From positions 186,001 through 250,000 of the forward strand of contig CAWGQN010000002.1 of NCBI GenBank assembly GCA_963824885.1: a stretch of 64,000 nt of DNA. Direction: 5' to 3'. Both the position numbers and the translations under genes were made by a program. Below the pieces are notes generated by a model. It made no database searches and was not told the origin of the DNA. It saw only the letters and a list, made by a program, of their open reading frames with translations. This document shows positions 27,322-36,318 of the stretch, one piece after another. The DNA is from CAWGQN01 sp963824885 (GTDB lineage: Bacteria; Actinomycetota; Actinomycetes; Actinomycetales; Microbacteriaceae). The stretch's first letter is position 1, and each line of letters begins with the position of its first letter.

Positions 27322-28279
27322 CCATTTGCCACGGGGCGCAAAAGTATTGTGGATCGCATCGGCTGGCGGTCACCTCGCGCAACTTCTTCGCATGGACAAC
27401 GCGGTGATGTCGCACCGAGAGTCGCTGTGGGTGACATTCGACAATCCGCAATCGCAATCGCGGTTAATGAATCGGCGGCGCACGTTCGTCGACTACGTCG
27501 CTCCTCGCGATTTTCGTGGCAGCGCTCGAGCGGCTCGAACCGTTTCGCGAATCGTTCGCGGGGAAAAATTTGATCTGTGTCTCAGCGCGGGCGCCGCGGT
27601 CGCCGCGTTCGCACTGCCGCTCGTTGCGGCTCGAGGAATTTCTACGCACTACGTCGAGAGCCTTGCGCGTGCTCTCGGGCCCTCTGTAACCGGTCACCTC
27701 ATGGCGATTGCGCCGCGAGTCTCGACGTATTCACAATACGAAAGCTGGGCATCTCGGCGGTGGCCGTGTGCCGGAACGGTTTTCGACGAGTGGAGCGCCG
27801 AGCCGTCGACAAGCGTCGCGTCCTCGGGGCCGCGGCGGGTTCTCGTCACTCTTGGAACGATTCGGCCCTACCGATTTGATCGTGCCGTCGATGCCGTTCT
27901 CGCGATCCTCCGACCCGACGACCACGTTGTGTGGCAGCTCGGCGCAACGCGTCGCGAGAATCTACCCGGCGACGTCTACGAAGAACTTCCGACGGACCGG
28001 CTAGACGCGATCACCGCGGAATCCGATGTCGTGGTTGCACACGCGGGGGTCGGCTCGATTCTTCAGCTGTTGGAATCGAATCGATGCCCGGTGCTCGCAG
28101 TTCGGAGCCGAGCGCACGGCGAGCACATCGACGAACACCAGGGTCAGATTGCCGCCGCGATGGCGGAGCGTGGCTTGGCCCGCATTCTCGACCTCGATCA
28201 CCCAGAGCGGTCAGTCTTCGAAGCGGCGGCGGCGACCCACATCGCGCAAAACCAATCCGTCCCGCGCTCTCAAGGGTGA
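27314..28279 (+). CDS. Glycosyltransferase of the fused Alg14-Alg13 type (GT28-like)
   Basis: 321 residues from GTG 27314, overlapping the upstream stop by eight bases. N-terminal half resembles Alg14/EpsE anchors (KVLWIASAGGHLAQLLRM, LCLSAGAAVAAFALPL, GISTHYVESLAR); C-terminal half resembles Alg13/MurG catalytic domains (RRVLVTLGTIRPYRFDRAVDAV, ESDVVVAHAGVGSILQLLE, HGEHIDEHQGQIAAAMAERG). In two-component systems these are separate genes; here they are fused. Likely adds the second sugar, often from a UDP-sugar, to the lipid-linked repeat unit on the cytoplasmic face. Confidence 0.82.
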   Translation: MLDHLPRGAKVLWIASAGGHLAQLLRMDNAVMSHRESLWVTFDNPQSQSRLMNRRRTFVDYVAPRDFRGSARAARTVSRIVRGEKFDLCLSAGAAVAAFALPLVAARGISTHYVESLARALGPSVTGHLMAIAPRVSTYSQYESWASRRWPCAGTVFDEWSAEPSTSVASSGPRRVLVTLGTIRPYRFDRAVDAVLAILRPDDHVVWQLGATRRENLPGDVYEELPTDRLDAITAESDVVVAHAGVGSILQLLESNRCPVLAVRSRAHGEHIDEHQGQIAAAMAERGLARILDLDHPERSVFEAAAATHIAQNQSVPRSQG

Positions 28280-30600
28280 CGGTGAAAGAACCAACCGTGC
28301 ACTTCTCTGATCCGCCGTCGGCAGTCGACCAATTAATTGTTCACCAATTCGATCCATCTCGACCGTTGCCCGGAGGCATCAACACGTGTTTGCGGGGCAT
28401 TTGCACCTATTTTCCCGAGGGGCAAACGGTCGCCGTGATCGGCGTCGACACCGGTTCGGGTCCCGAGGGACGACGAATCGGTCGGTGGGAATACCACCAA
28501 TTGGGCGACCGCGCGGTGTGGTTTCTTCCCGTTGCCCAGCTTGCGATGACCGGTCGACTCCGGCGAATTCCGCACGGATTGCGTGTTGCAGCCGGCTTGA
28601 TTCGATTCCGACACACGATTCCGCGGCACGCACTCGTTCAAGCGCACCGCTTGGATCTTGCGGTCATTCTGCGAAGCGTGCTGCGCACGCCTCAGTTGTA
28701 TTTCATCCACACTCAAGAGAACGGACTCGCGAGTCACGCGTCGGATTCCTTGTGGCGCTTCGCGGGCGGGCTGCACCGGCGACTCGAGCGCGGAGTCGTT
28801 CGCCGTGCGACAGCGGTCTTCGTATTTAACGAGGGCTATACCAGGATTGTGCAGAAGTGGAACCACAAGGCGGTGTTTTCGCCCACGTGGTTTGACCCCG
28901 CGCTCATTCAGACCGGGTCGAAGTCGCGTGATCCGCACTCGATTGTGTGGGTGGGTCGCTTGGAGGCCCCGAAGGATCCCCGTCTCGCAATTCGCGCGTT
29001 CCACCGACTCGTCGAGCGGGACCCCGGCGCGCCGTGGACCCTGGACGTTCTCGGATCAGGCTCTCTTCACTCCGACATCAACGCGGTTGTCGCGCAGCTT
29101 CCAGCACTCGTGCGCAATCGCGTGGCAATTCTCGGCCGAGTACCACCGCCCAGCGTTGCCGAGCGCATGGCTCGCTCTGGCGTCTTTCTCATGACCTCTC
29201 AACCCGGTTACGAGGGGTACCCAACGGTTCTCGTCGAATCGCTTGCGTCGGGGCTTCCCGCAGTGGTGACGGCCGGATCGGACACGGGTGGCCTTGTCGT
29301 CAACGGGAGCACGGGTTTTGTGTGCGACCGCGATCCCGACGAATTGGCGGCGCGGCTGATCGATGCCCGCTCCCTCAACCGAGACGTAGTCGCCGATGCT
29401 GTCGCGTCGCTCGACGCTCCGACCCGCGTTCACCAAATTGTTACTCATGCATCCGGCGGGGCTCGTCAATCGACTCGCCCCACAGTGGGAATACTCGTCT
29501 CGACCCTCAGCGGTGGCGGCGCAGAATTTGTCGCGGTTCAGTGGGCAACCTATCTTCATGAACACGGGTACGACGTGACCGTGATCACGACTCACGATTG
29601 CTCGCGCGATTCAATCGACGGAATCGCGGTTGTCTCCCTTCGCGCGACGTCATTCTTGTCGCGCATTATCGAATTGCGGGCCCATGTGGCCCGCGGCCGC
29701 TACGACGCCATTGTGTCAATTGGGCCGCACTGGAACATCCTCGCGCTTCTCTCGATTGCCGGGCGCCACAAACGCTCACCCGCAATCGTCATTAGTGGGC
29801 ACACGATTGAGAGCGGTCTTCGCGGAGTGCGCGGCCGCAAGGCCGAAATCGAAATTGCGCTCGCACGCCGGTTGTATCGTCGTGCCGACGCGTATGTTGC
29901 GGTGTCGCATCCCGTCGCCGCTGAAGCCGCAAGTTTCTATCGCATTGACTATTCGCGCATGTGGGTCGTTCCCAATCCCGCGACAGCAAAAACTGATCGC
30001 GTGTCTCGTCTCGTCTCGCGCGAGCATGGCCTCTACGATTCGCCCGACGGCCAGCGAACGGTAACGCTCGTTATTCCCGCGCGGCTCGTGCGGCACAAGC
30101 GTCCGGAACTCGCCGTGCACGTCGCAGATCGTCTTCGCTCGGATCACGGAATTGTCGCGAAGGTCGAGTACTTTGGCGCAGGTCCCGAGGAAAATCGCGT
30201 GAGCCATGAAGCGACGCGTCTCGGGATCGACATCTCGTTTCGCGGATGGGTCGCAGCGTGGTTTTCCGAGTGCGCGCGCGATGCGGTGGTTCTTCTTCCG
30301 ACTCGGGTTGAGGGGTTTGGGAACGTCTTTGTCGAAGCCGCCGCGGTCGGTATTCCGAGCGTGGCGTCTTCGCGCGCGCTCGGCGTCGCCGACGCGATTG
30401 TGCCACACGTCACGGGAATCTTGTGCCAAGGATCCTCCGCGAGCGATTTCGCGGTCGCAATCGTTGACGCCATGGACCTGGTTCCCGTCGACGAACCCGA
30501 GTGGTTGCGTCGCTTTTCCGCGGACTCGAGTGGTCGACTCCTCTCGGAGGTTCTCGACGCCGTTCGCTCTCGCACGATCGCTCGCGTTCGCGAGGGGTGA
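28276..30600 (+). CDS. Tandem fusion of two GT4-family glycosyltransferases
   Basis: 774 residues from GTG 28276 (GTGA overlap; GTG 28282 also possible). Two complete GT-B units follow each other. Unit 1 (about 10-390): INTCLRGICTYFPEG, VWVGRLEAPKDPRLAIRAF, and the GT4 E-x7-E motif EGYPTVLVESLASGLPAVVT near residue 312. Unit 2 (about 395-774): VGILVSTLSGGGAEFVA, VIPARLVRHKRPELAVHV, and EGFGNVFVEAAAVGIPSVAS near 678. Each unit has its own acceptor N-domain and donor C-domain, so the protein could add two sugars in succession to the growing repeat unit. Substrates cannot be told. Confidence 0.85.
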   Translation: MTVKEPTVHFSDPPSAVDQLIVHQFDPSRPLPGGINTCLRGICTYFPEGQTVAVIGVDTGSGPEGRRIGRWEYHQLGDRAVWFLPVAQLAMTGRLRRIPHGLRVAAGLIRFRHTIPRHALVQAHRLDLAVILRSVLRTPQLYFIHTQENGLASHASDSLWRFAGGLHRRLERGVVRRATAVFVFNEGYTRIVQKWNHKAVFSPTWFDPALIQTGSKSRDPHSIVWVGRLEAPKDPRLAIRAFHRLVERDPGAPWTLDVLGSGSLHSDINAVVAQLPALVRNRVAILGRVPPPSVAERMARSGVFLMTSQPGYEGYPTVLVESLASGLPAVVTAGSDTGGLVVNGSTGFVCDRDPDELAARLIDARSLNRDVVADAVASLDAPTRVHQIVTHASGGARQSTRPTVGILVSTLSGGGAEFVAVQWATYLHEHGYDVTVITTHDCSRDSIDGIAVVSLRATSFLSRIIELRAHVARGRYDAIVSIGPHWNILALLSIAGRHKRSPAIVISGHTIESGLRGVRGRKAEIEIALARRLYRRADAYVAVSHPVAAEAASFYRIDYSRMWVVPNPATAKTDRVSRLVSREHGLYDSPDGQRTVTLVIPARLVRHKRPELAVHVADRLRSDHGIVAKVEYFGAGPEENRVSHEATRLGIDISFRGWVAAWFSECARDAVVLLPTRVEGFGNVFVEAAAVGIPSVASSRALGVADAIVPHVTGILCQGSSASDFAVAIVDAMDLVPVDEPEWLRRFSADSSGRLLSEVLDAVRSRTIARVREG

Positions 30601-33242
30601 CCGTGGCTAATCGGCGCGACGCCGTCACGAGTGCATCGGCCCTCGCGGCTCTTCTTCCCGGATTTCTCTTTCCCTTCGTTCTCGCCCGAATCGTAGGAAC
30701 GGGAACGAGCGACCTTTTCTTGCTCGCGACGTCGGCGTCTCTCACGCTCACGAGCATTATTGGCAGCGCCGTCGAGATGCATTCGATGAGCGAGGTGGGA
30801 CGAACCCTCGGTCGGGGCGTCGTCGCGGACCGCCGTTCGTCGAGATCGTATGAGCGTCGCATTCTCCTATTTGTGCTCGTTACAACGCTCGTTCTCGGAC
30901 CCGCGCTCGTGGCACTGTATAGCCTGAGTGGGCCACCGTCGGCCGAGTTCTGGCTCGTCAGTATGACCGTCCTCCTCGTTCCCGCGGTTGGGGGAATGGC
31001 AGCGATTCGCTCGGGCCACATCATTGCGCACGGCAAGGCGGCAATTGCAATAGCCCTCCAATCGACGCGAAGCATGCCACCGCTCGTGGTCGTGGTCGCG
31101 TGGCCGCAGGTTCCGCTTCTCGGATTGGCGCTCGCGTTCGTCGCGGGCGAATTGATTCGATTCGTGGCTCTCACGGTGGTCGCTCGGCGGCTCGAGGGAT
31201 CGAAAAAAGCGGAATCGGTCGACTTACAGACGACGGGACTCATTTCGCAATCGGCCGCGACGGCAACCGCGAACGGAAGCCCCGTGACGGATCGTTTTTT
31301 TCTCGCGGGCCACGCGGGAGGCATCACCGCTTTCGAAATCGCTGACAAGCTCTTCTTTGCGGCCAGTCAATTTCTCAATTTTGGGTTTCTCGTGCGAAGG
31401 GTCGGCCACTGGTCGCGCCTTCCGGTGCGCGAGCCGGCGACGGGAAAAGCACTCCTTCGCACCGACTCAGTGGCCTTGCTCGTGGTCACGTCGATTGTCG
31501 CGCTACTCGGTGCGCTCGGTCTTGCGGTAGCGCCGAACGTGCTTCCCATTCCCAACGAGTGGGGGACGGGTCTCGCGTGGACGGCGATCCTTTTCGTTTC
31601 GATTCCCATGAGCATGGGAATCACGGTGATTTCGCGCTTGCTCATCATTGCGAGGCGTCAAAAATTGCTTTTCAAGCTCTCGTTCATGAGTTTTGCGATC
31701 AACGCGCTCTTCGACTGGGTTCTGTTTATTGCCTTGGGGCCCATCGGAATCCCCGTCGCGACCGTTATCGCCCGGACTCTCGCTCTCGTCGGTTATGCTC
31801 TCGTCGCCCGGCGGGTTGTCCCCGACATGCTGGGGGCCGATAGGGGACGAGATGCCGCGCGCCTCTCCCAACGGGAGCGCCCACCGCGCGAGCGAGCCGG
31901 GCTTCGCGTTTCCGCCCGATGGGCAACTCCGTCGGTCATGGCTCTCGCCACGATTGTCCTGACGGTAGTCGCGGTTGCATCGCCATTCGGGACGCTCACC
32001 GTGGCCGTCATTCTTGCGGTATTGATCGTGTTGTGCATACCGCTCTGGACACTACCGAGCATTGCCCTTGTGATGTACGCGTGCCTTCCGGTCGGGTACA
32101 TTGTGGGTGTTCCCGAACTCGTGGGACGATACTTCGCTCCCGCCGTCGTTGTCCTGCTGATCTGGGTCCTCAAAGCGGCATGGACCGTGCGCGCCGGTCG
32201 AGTGTCGGTCGGCCTTATCTTTTGGCCGTTCGCGCTCCTCGTCGTGCTGGTTCTTGAGTCGCTGTTTAGCGTGCAGCCCGTGCGAAGCGCGGTGTGGGTG
32301 GCCGTTTTCGCGATTGCCGCACTCGTTCCAGCGCTTCACGGTCGTCACGCGGGACATCGAGCCGTCACCGCGCTGACGGGCACGTGGCTTGCGGTCGGTT
32401 GCGTGCTCGGCGCCGCCGCAATCGTCGAGTCGATGACTCGCTTCAACCCGCTCGCACAGTTTTACACGGTCGAACAAACGTGGGCGGTCTATCGAGTCAC
32501 GACGACGCTCGGTCATCCGCTCATGAATGCGACGTTTTTTTCGGCGACGGCGTGCTTCGCTCTTTTTATTGTGATTCGCCGAGGTTCGCGGTGGCCCTTC
32601 GCGCTGTGCGCGTTTTTCTTGTCGGGTATTGCCTCGGCTTTGAGCGGCTCGCGGAGTGCGATTGTGGCGTTGGCCGTGGGAATCGGGGTCGGTCTCATTG
32701 CGGTGCTGCTTTCTCGCGGGGTTTCGTTTGCGTCGAAGCTCGTGAGTGTCGGCGGGTCGGTGTTCGCGGTGTTCGCGGTAGCAAATCTTCCGCTCTTCGC
32801 GGAGCGAGGGGAATCCGCCGAAGCGCGGTCATCGAGCGATTATCGCGATTTCACGTGGCACCTCGCGACTCGACTGATCGACCAAAATCCACTCTTTGGC
32901 GCGGGGCCGAGCACGTCGGGCTTACTCGCGGTTCGCACGGGCGCGCCCCACCCGCTAGAAAACGCGATTCTCGGCACGATTGTGAGCGTCGGCATCGTGG
33001 GAGGCGTGTGTTTGGCCGCTTTCCTCGTGTGGCTTGGCATCAGGGCGCTGCGAACGGGTCGCATAGAATCTCTCGCCGCGTTGGCATCGTTCGTGACGTC
33101 GGGGGCGGCTTTTCCACTGTGGGAATCAGTTGCGGCAAGTTTCGTCGTGGTGGGACTCATCGCAATTGTCGGGGCGCGTCCCGATACTGTTACTGCGAGA
33201 GGTGCGATTCGATTACCGTCGATTGCGAGTGTGCGCGATTGA
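30597..33242 (+). CDS. Fusion of a Wzx/MurJ-like flippase with a Wzy/O-antigen-ligase-like polymerase
   Basis: 881 residues from GTG 30597 (GTGA overlap with the glycosyltransferase gene). Residues 1 to about 415 are polytopic and of the MOP flippase type (VTSASALAALLPGFLFPFVLA, GTGTSDLFLLATSASLTLTSII, MGITVISRLLIIARRQKLLF). A charged linker (about 415-440, rich in Arg) is followed by a second polytopic half resembling O-antigen polymerases and ligases: LFSVQPVRSAVWVAVFAI, RVTTTLGHPLMNATFFSA, LSGSRSAIVALAVGIGVG, DQNPLFGAGPSTSGLLA and PHPLENAILGTIVSVGIVGG. The product would export and polymerise the lipid-linked unit in one chain. The 3' end overlaps the convergent GH5 gene by 53 bases. Confidence 0.8.
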   Translation: MTVANRRDAVTSASALAALLPGFLFPFVLARIVGTGTSDLFLLATSASLTLTSIIGSAVEMHSMSEVGRTLGRGVVADRRSSRSYERRILLFVLVTTLVLGPALVALYSLSGPPSAEFWLVSMTVLLVPAVGGMAAIRSGHIIAHGKAAIAIALQSTRSMPPLVVVVAWPQVPLLGLALAFVAGELIRFVALTVVARRLEGSKKAESVDLQTTGLISQSAATATANGSPVTDRFFLAGHAGGITAFEIADKLFFAASQFLNFGFLVRRVGHWSRLPVREPATGKALLRTDSVALLVVTSIVALLGALGLAVAPNVLPIPNEWGTGLAWTAILFVSIPMSMGITVISRLLIIARRQKLLFKLSFMSFAINALFDWVLFIALGPIGIPVATVIARTLALVGYALVARRVVPDMLGADRGRDAARLSQRERPPRERAGLRVSARWATPSVMALATIVLTVVAVASPFGTLTVAVILAVLIVLCIPLWTLPSIALVMYACLPVGYIVGVPELVGRYFAPAVVVLLIWVLKAAWTVRAGRVSVGLIFWPFALLVVLVLESLFSVQPVRSAVWVAVFAIAALVPALHGRHAGHRAVTALTGTWLAVGCVLGAAAIVESMTRFNPLAQFYTVEQTWAVYRVTTTLGHPLMNATFFSATACFALFIVIRRGSRWPFALCAFFLSGIASALSGSRSAIVALAVGIGVGLIAVLLSRGVSFASKLVSVGGSVFAVFAVANLPLFAERGESAEARSSSDYRDFTWHLATRLIDQNPLFGAGPSTSGLLAVRTGAPHPLENAILGTIVSVGIVGGVCLAAFLVWLGIRALRTGRIESLAALASFVTSGAAFPLWESVAASFVVVGLIAIVGARPDTVTARGAIRLPSIASVRD

Positions 33243-34479
33243 TTCCGGGCAGTGGCCAGAGCCGTGGATGGCGCCGGTTGGTGTTTTGAGTATTGTCGTA
33301 CGCGACGAGGTGTTCGCCGTACGAGGATTGCGCCGCGAAATAGGTGACATCCATTCCCGCGTGGTCGGCGAGCGAGTATATTTTTTCACCGAGCCGGTTC
33401 CACGAGTTCGTCGAATCGGGCCAGTCTGGTTGAGACGCGGCGCGCGGCCACCCCAATTCGCCAATTGAACAGCGAACCGTCCACCGTGCGCACCACGCAG
33501 CGAAACCGCTCACGGCCGTGATAGTGGGGGCGTCGACGGTGGGGGTATACCGCTCGTTCTCAAGCGCGGTGTGTCCCGGGTAAAAATGTTGCGAGTAGGT
33601 GACCTTGAGTAACGGGTCGTGAATCCAGGGGCCGCTTGTCATCGTTGACACGCGATTCGCTCGATCTTCGGGGAATTGGATCCAGACGGTGTGAGTGTCG
33701 CCCGTCGCGCGGATCGCGTGAACGAGGCTTTGAGTGACAGTCCGGTACGTCACGAGCCCGCCGGGAAACGACGTGACGATCGGTTCGTTCAGAATGTCAT
33801 ATGCGAATACTCCGCGGCGGTTTTTGAAGACAGTGGAAATTGCGGTCCACACGCGAGAAATGCGATCCGCGCTAATTTCCCCGCCGCAGAATAGGGCGGA
33901 ATCATTCGAACCGGGTTTTTGGCGATACGGAAAGCGGCAACCGGAGTGGAGCCCAATGACCGCTTTCATTCCAGCGGTGTGAATCTTGTCGACCTCGGCG
34001 GCTACCCGGTCTAAGTACGATTCGTCGACGGGTCCATCGAGCGCCGAGGTGAGTTGGCCAATCGTCAGCGGGCCTGACCCCGTGCGCGCGATTGGTTGGA
34101 TGCGTTCCCACGGTATCGGCAGCCGAATAATGGTCATTCCTCGTTGCGCCAAATAGTCGTAACTGCTTTGCGGTTCGCCGATATCGACGGCATCACGACT
34201 TTGCTCTCGGCTCGCAAAAAGGCTGTAGACGTTGACGCCTCTTTCGTAGCGGTGTTTCGGGGCGCTGTGACCCGTCGGTGCCACCGCGCTCGCGGGTTGC
34301 TCGCCGACGAGGAGCAGGGAAATCGCACAACTGATGGCAACAAGAGCCGGACGGGCGGGGGTACGGCGATAAGAAGGTTGGCGGCTCGGCCACGTCTCTC
34401 GTGCGTTGAAGCTATTCTGCTTGTCCGTTCCCCTCGCGTGGCGAGGGGTGACCAGAGCGAAAGCGCAAAGTGCTCTCAT
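33190..34479 (-). CDS. Secreted glycoside hydrolase family 5 enzyme
   Basis: 429 residues from ATG 34479, chosen for the AGAAGGG just upstream on its strand; starts at 34503 or 34572 are possible. A long basic N-terminal region leads to a hydrophobic signal (ALVAISCAISLLLVG) cut after ASA near residue 65. GH5 signatures: GMTIIRLPIPWERIQP (114-129), acid/base Glu232 in YDILNEP, HFYPGH (298-303), nucleophile Glu341 in CSIGELGWP. It runs convergent into the polysaccharide operon. A likely role is trimming or release of the exopolysaccharide, as for other glycanases next to such operons; it could equally be a degradative endoglucanase. Confidence 0.87.
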   Translation of the reverse strand: MRALCAFALVTPRHARGTDKQNSFNARETWPSRQPSYRRTPARPALVAISCAISLLLVGEQPASAVAPTGHSAPKHRYERGVNVYSLFASREQSRDAVDIGEPQSSYDYLAQRGMTIIRLPIPWERIQPIARTGSGPLTIGQLTSALDGPVDESYLDRVAAEVDKIHTAGMKAVIGLHSGCRFPYRQKPGSNDSALFCGGEISADRISRVWTAISTVFKNRRGVFAYDILNEPIVTSFPGGLVTYRTVTQSLVHAIRATGDTHTVWIQFPEDRANRVSTMTSGPWIHDPLLKVTYSQHFYPGHTALENERYTPTVDAPTITAVSGFAAWCARWTVRCSIGELGWPRAASQPDWPDSTNSWNRLGEKIYSLADHAGMDVTYFAAQSSYGEHLVAYDNTQNTNRRHPRLWPLPGINRAHSQSTVIESHLSQ

Positions 34480-34571
34480 CGCCCTTCTGATCGTGGTTCC
34501 CATAGCCGCAAGTCTCGCGGTCGTTACCGCGAAGCCGTGATGTAAAGTGAGTCGCACACTGAATTGTCTCA

Positions 34572-35009
34572 ATGCCGGGGGATATCGAGTTGAGCTATCA
34601 CGCTAATACTTTTCTCTTGTTTGTCGTGGCACTTGCGGGAGCGGTTGTCTGGAGCGTGTGGAGAGTCCCGTCAGACTCTCTCATTGACCAGGTCGGGCCG
34701 CTAATTTTACTTTTTGCCGTATCTAGCTGCGGAGGGCTGGCCTCGCAATACCTACGTAAACGGCGAGATTCCCGTGATCGTAGCGACGCATCGGAAAGCG
34801 TCGAAGTACACGCTGCCCACGTTGCCCAAGCAAAGGTTTTTTTTGACGGAATAGTCGGGGCCGTCGCGGTCGCGGTCGTGATTGGAGTGCTCGGATTCGC
34901 GATCAACGCCGCCGTCTCGCTGCTCGTATGGGCCGCTGTGATGGTGATCGATTATTGGATTCGATTTGCGATTGTCAAGCGTCGCCTCACCACCGTCACT
35001 GTCGAGTAA
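34572..35009 (+). CDS. Small integral membrane protein, function unknown
   Basis: 145 residues with four predicted membrane segments in two pairs: FLLFVVALAGAVVWSVW and GPLILLFAVSSCGGLAS, a charged loop (RKRRDSRDRSDASES), then GIVGAVAVAVVIGVLGFAI and AAVSLLVWAAVMVIDYWI. Not recognised as a named family. It is followed three bases later by a 66-residue XRE regulator, a pairing often seen for small membrane proteins under their own Cro/CI-type repressor. Local sequence is more AT-rich than the surrounding genes. Confidence 0.65.
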   Translation: MPGDIELSYHANTFLLFVVALAGAVVWSVWRVPSDSLIDQVGPLILLFAVSSCGGLASQYLRKRRDSRDRSDASESVEVHAAHVAQAKVFFDGIVGAVAVAVVIGVLGFAINAAVSLLVWAAVMVIDYWIRFAIVKRRLTTVTVE

Positions 35010-35012
35010 ACG

Positions 35013-35213
35013 ATGAAAAACAGAGTAACGTCTCTTCGGCGAGAACGGCATTTAACTCAGGAGGAGTTGGGAGAGCGAGTCAAAGTTTCGCGTCAAACAA
35101 TCATTTCCATTGAGAAGGGGCGCTTCTGTCCGAGTTTGCCGCTCGCTTTTCGACTCGCGTCAACCCTTAACACTCCAATTGACGACCTTTTCTTTCCCGA
35201 AGACGAGGCGTGA
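35013..35213 (+). CDS. XRE-family helix-turn-helix regulator (short, YozG type)
   Basis: 66 residues. Nearly the whole protein is one Cro/CI-type domain: MKNRVTSLRRERHLTQEELG, then VSRQTIISIEKGRFCPSLPL and LFFPEDEA at the end. Ends such as DDLFFPEDEA are typical of stand-alone XRE regulators that control an adjacent membrane protein. It starts three bases after the upstream stop. DNA-binding role is secure by motif; the target is inferred to be this operon. Confidence 0.85.
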   Translation: MKNRVTSLRRERHLTQEELGERVKVSRQTIISIEKGRFCPSLPLAFRLASTLNTPIDDLFFPEDEA

Positions 35214-35336
35214 AATCCCCTCCTGGTTTCTGCCAATACCATATCTCAATCCCATGCATTTACGCTCTTTGAAAATTGCTCCCAGAGAGATAACGTCAAC
35301 TATCCCATTCGGGGGTGACAACAAAGGAGCACCATC

Positions 35337-35885
35337 ATGAACCATACCGTCCGTTTCGCCGCGACAATCGTTGCCGTATCGGCACTTTCCTTGGGGGGAA
35401 GCTTGGCCGCACATGCGGGAGAGCCTGAATCGCCCTCGGTGATGAGAGATCAGCAGGCAACTCACGATGCGGACGCCGTGGCGACAGACAGTCAGGTTCG
35501 ACAGGTCATTAGCTCTCTTAGACACGCACCGCTCGCCCCAACCAAAAGCACCGAGGACCGCGCGACAGCGGTGAATCAGCTGGAGAGCACACTTAACCGT
35601 ACAGATTCACAAGATTTCCACGCGCGAGCTAAACGGCTTGCGGTTGGTTTTGAGAATGGCCGACTCTACCTTCAATTAAACGGGACAGATCAAGATCTCG
35701 TAGCGGCCGGCACCACCTTTTGGTTGACTAAACTCATTTGCCTTATTCCCGGTTTAGGACCGGTTGCATGCGTAGCGGCGCAAGCGCTAATCACAGTCGC
35801 CGCAACATTTCTCAGCCGCCACGGCAGATGCCCAAACGATCGAGAAATACGGATATTCGCTGGCGGAGCGGGGCGTTGTCTTTGA
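35337..35885 (+). CDS. Secreted four-cysteine protein of unknown function
   Basis: 182 residues, ATG 35337 with AAAGGAGCACC upstream. A clear signal peptide (FAATIVAVSALSLGGSLAAHA, cut before GEPES) precedes a polar region of about 90 residues and a hydrophobic segment (LICLIPGLGPVACVAAQALI) followed by SRHGRCPNDREIRIF and GRCL. The mature protein has four cysteines, all in the last 55 residues. I do not recognise it. The small size, late hydrophobic helix and Cys pattern would suit a secreted peptide toxin or bacteriocin-like factor, but no immunity gene is evident. It follows the XRE/membrane-protein pair in an AT-richer patch. Confidence 0.7.
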   Translation: MNHTVRFAATIVAVSALSLGGSLAAHAGEPESPSVMRDQQATHDADAVATDSQVRQVISSLRHAPLAPTKSTEDRATAVNQLESTLNRTDSQDFHARAKRLAVGFENGRLYLQLNGTDQDLVAAGTTFWLTKLICLIPGLGPVACVAAQALITVAATFLSRHGRCPNDREIRIFAGGAGRCL

Positions 35886-36047
35886 GCCCATCGCACGTTC
35901 ATTTGGGTCCGAGGATGTCCGTTCGGTGACCCGAAATTCTGAACCCAACGTCGCAGGAATAGCGTCAGTCTGAATGGCGCTGGATTTTGTGGATGACCCG
36001 CATGAATAACCAAATGAGCACCCCGAGCCAATTCGGTAATACCCAGT

Positions 36048-36053
36048 TATACT
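36048..36053 (+). promoter_or_regulatory. Likely -10 box (TATACT) of the mazEF-like pair
   Basis: TATACT lies eight bases before the antitoxin ATG, so transcription would begin at or next to the start codon (leaderless mRNA, common in this phylum). No clear -35 box; the surrounding AT-rich repeats may be bound by the antitoxin. Confidence 0.4.
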
Positions 36054-36060
36054 TACATAT

Positions 36061-36318
36061 ATGAAGACCGCGATTTCCGTCCCCGACGACACCTTTCGAC
36101 GAGTGGATAGTCGCGCCGCCGAACTCAAGATGAATCGGTCGGAGTTCTTTTCCCGGGCTGCCGAGCACTTCTTGAGGGAGCTTGACGAAGAGTCGCTGAC
36201 CGAGGAGATCAACGCGGCGATCAAACGCGGCGATGACGTGGTGCGCAAAGAAACGGCGTCCCTTGCGAAGACCGGCGTCGCGCTCCTTGACGCGCTGACC
36301 TCCGACGACGAATGGTAA
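36061..36318 (+). CDS. mazE: MazE-type ribbon-helix-helix antitoxin
   Basis: 85 residues. The N-terminus MKTAISVPDDTFRRVDSRAAEL and MNRSEFFSRAAEHFL is a ribbon-helix-helix DNA-binding domain; the C-terminal acidic tail (TSDDEW) would wrap the toxin. It overlaps the toxin gene by seven bases. In such systems the antitoxin neutralises the toxin and represses the operon. Confidence 0.88.
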   Translation: MKTAISVPDDTFRRVDSRAAELKMNRSEFFSRAAEHFLRELDEESLTEEINAAIKRGDDVVRKETASLAKTGVALLDALTSDDEW

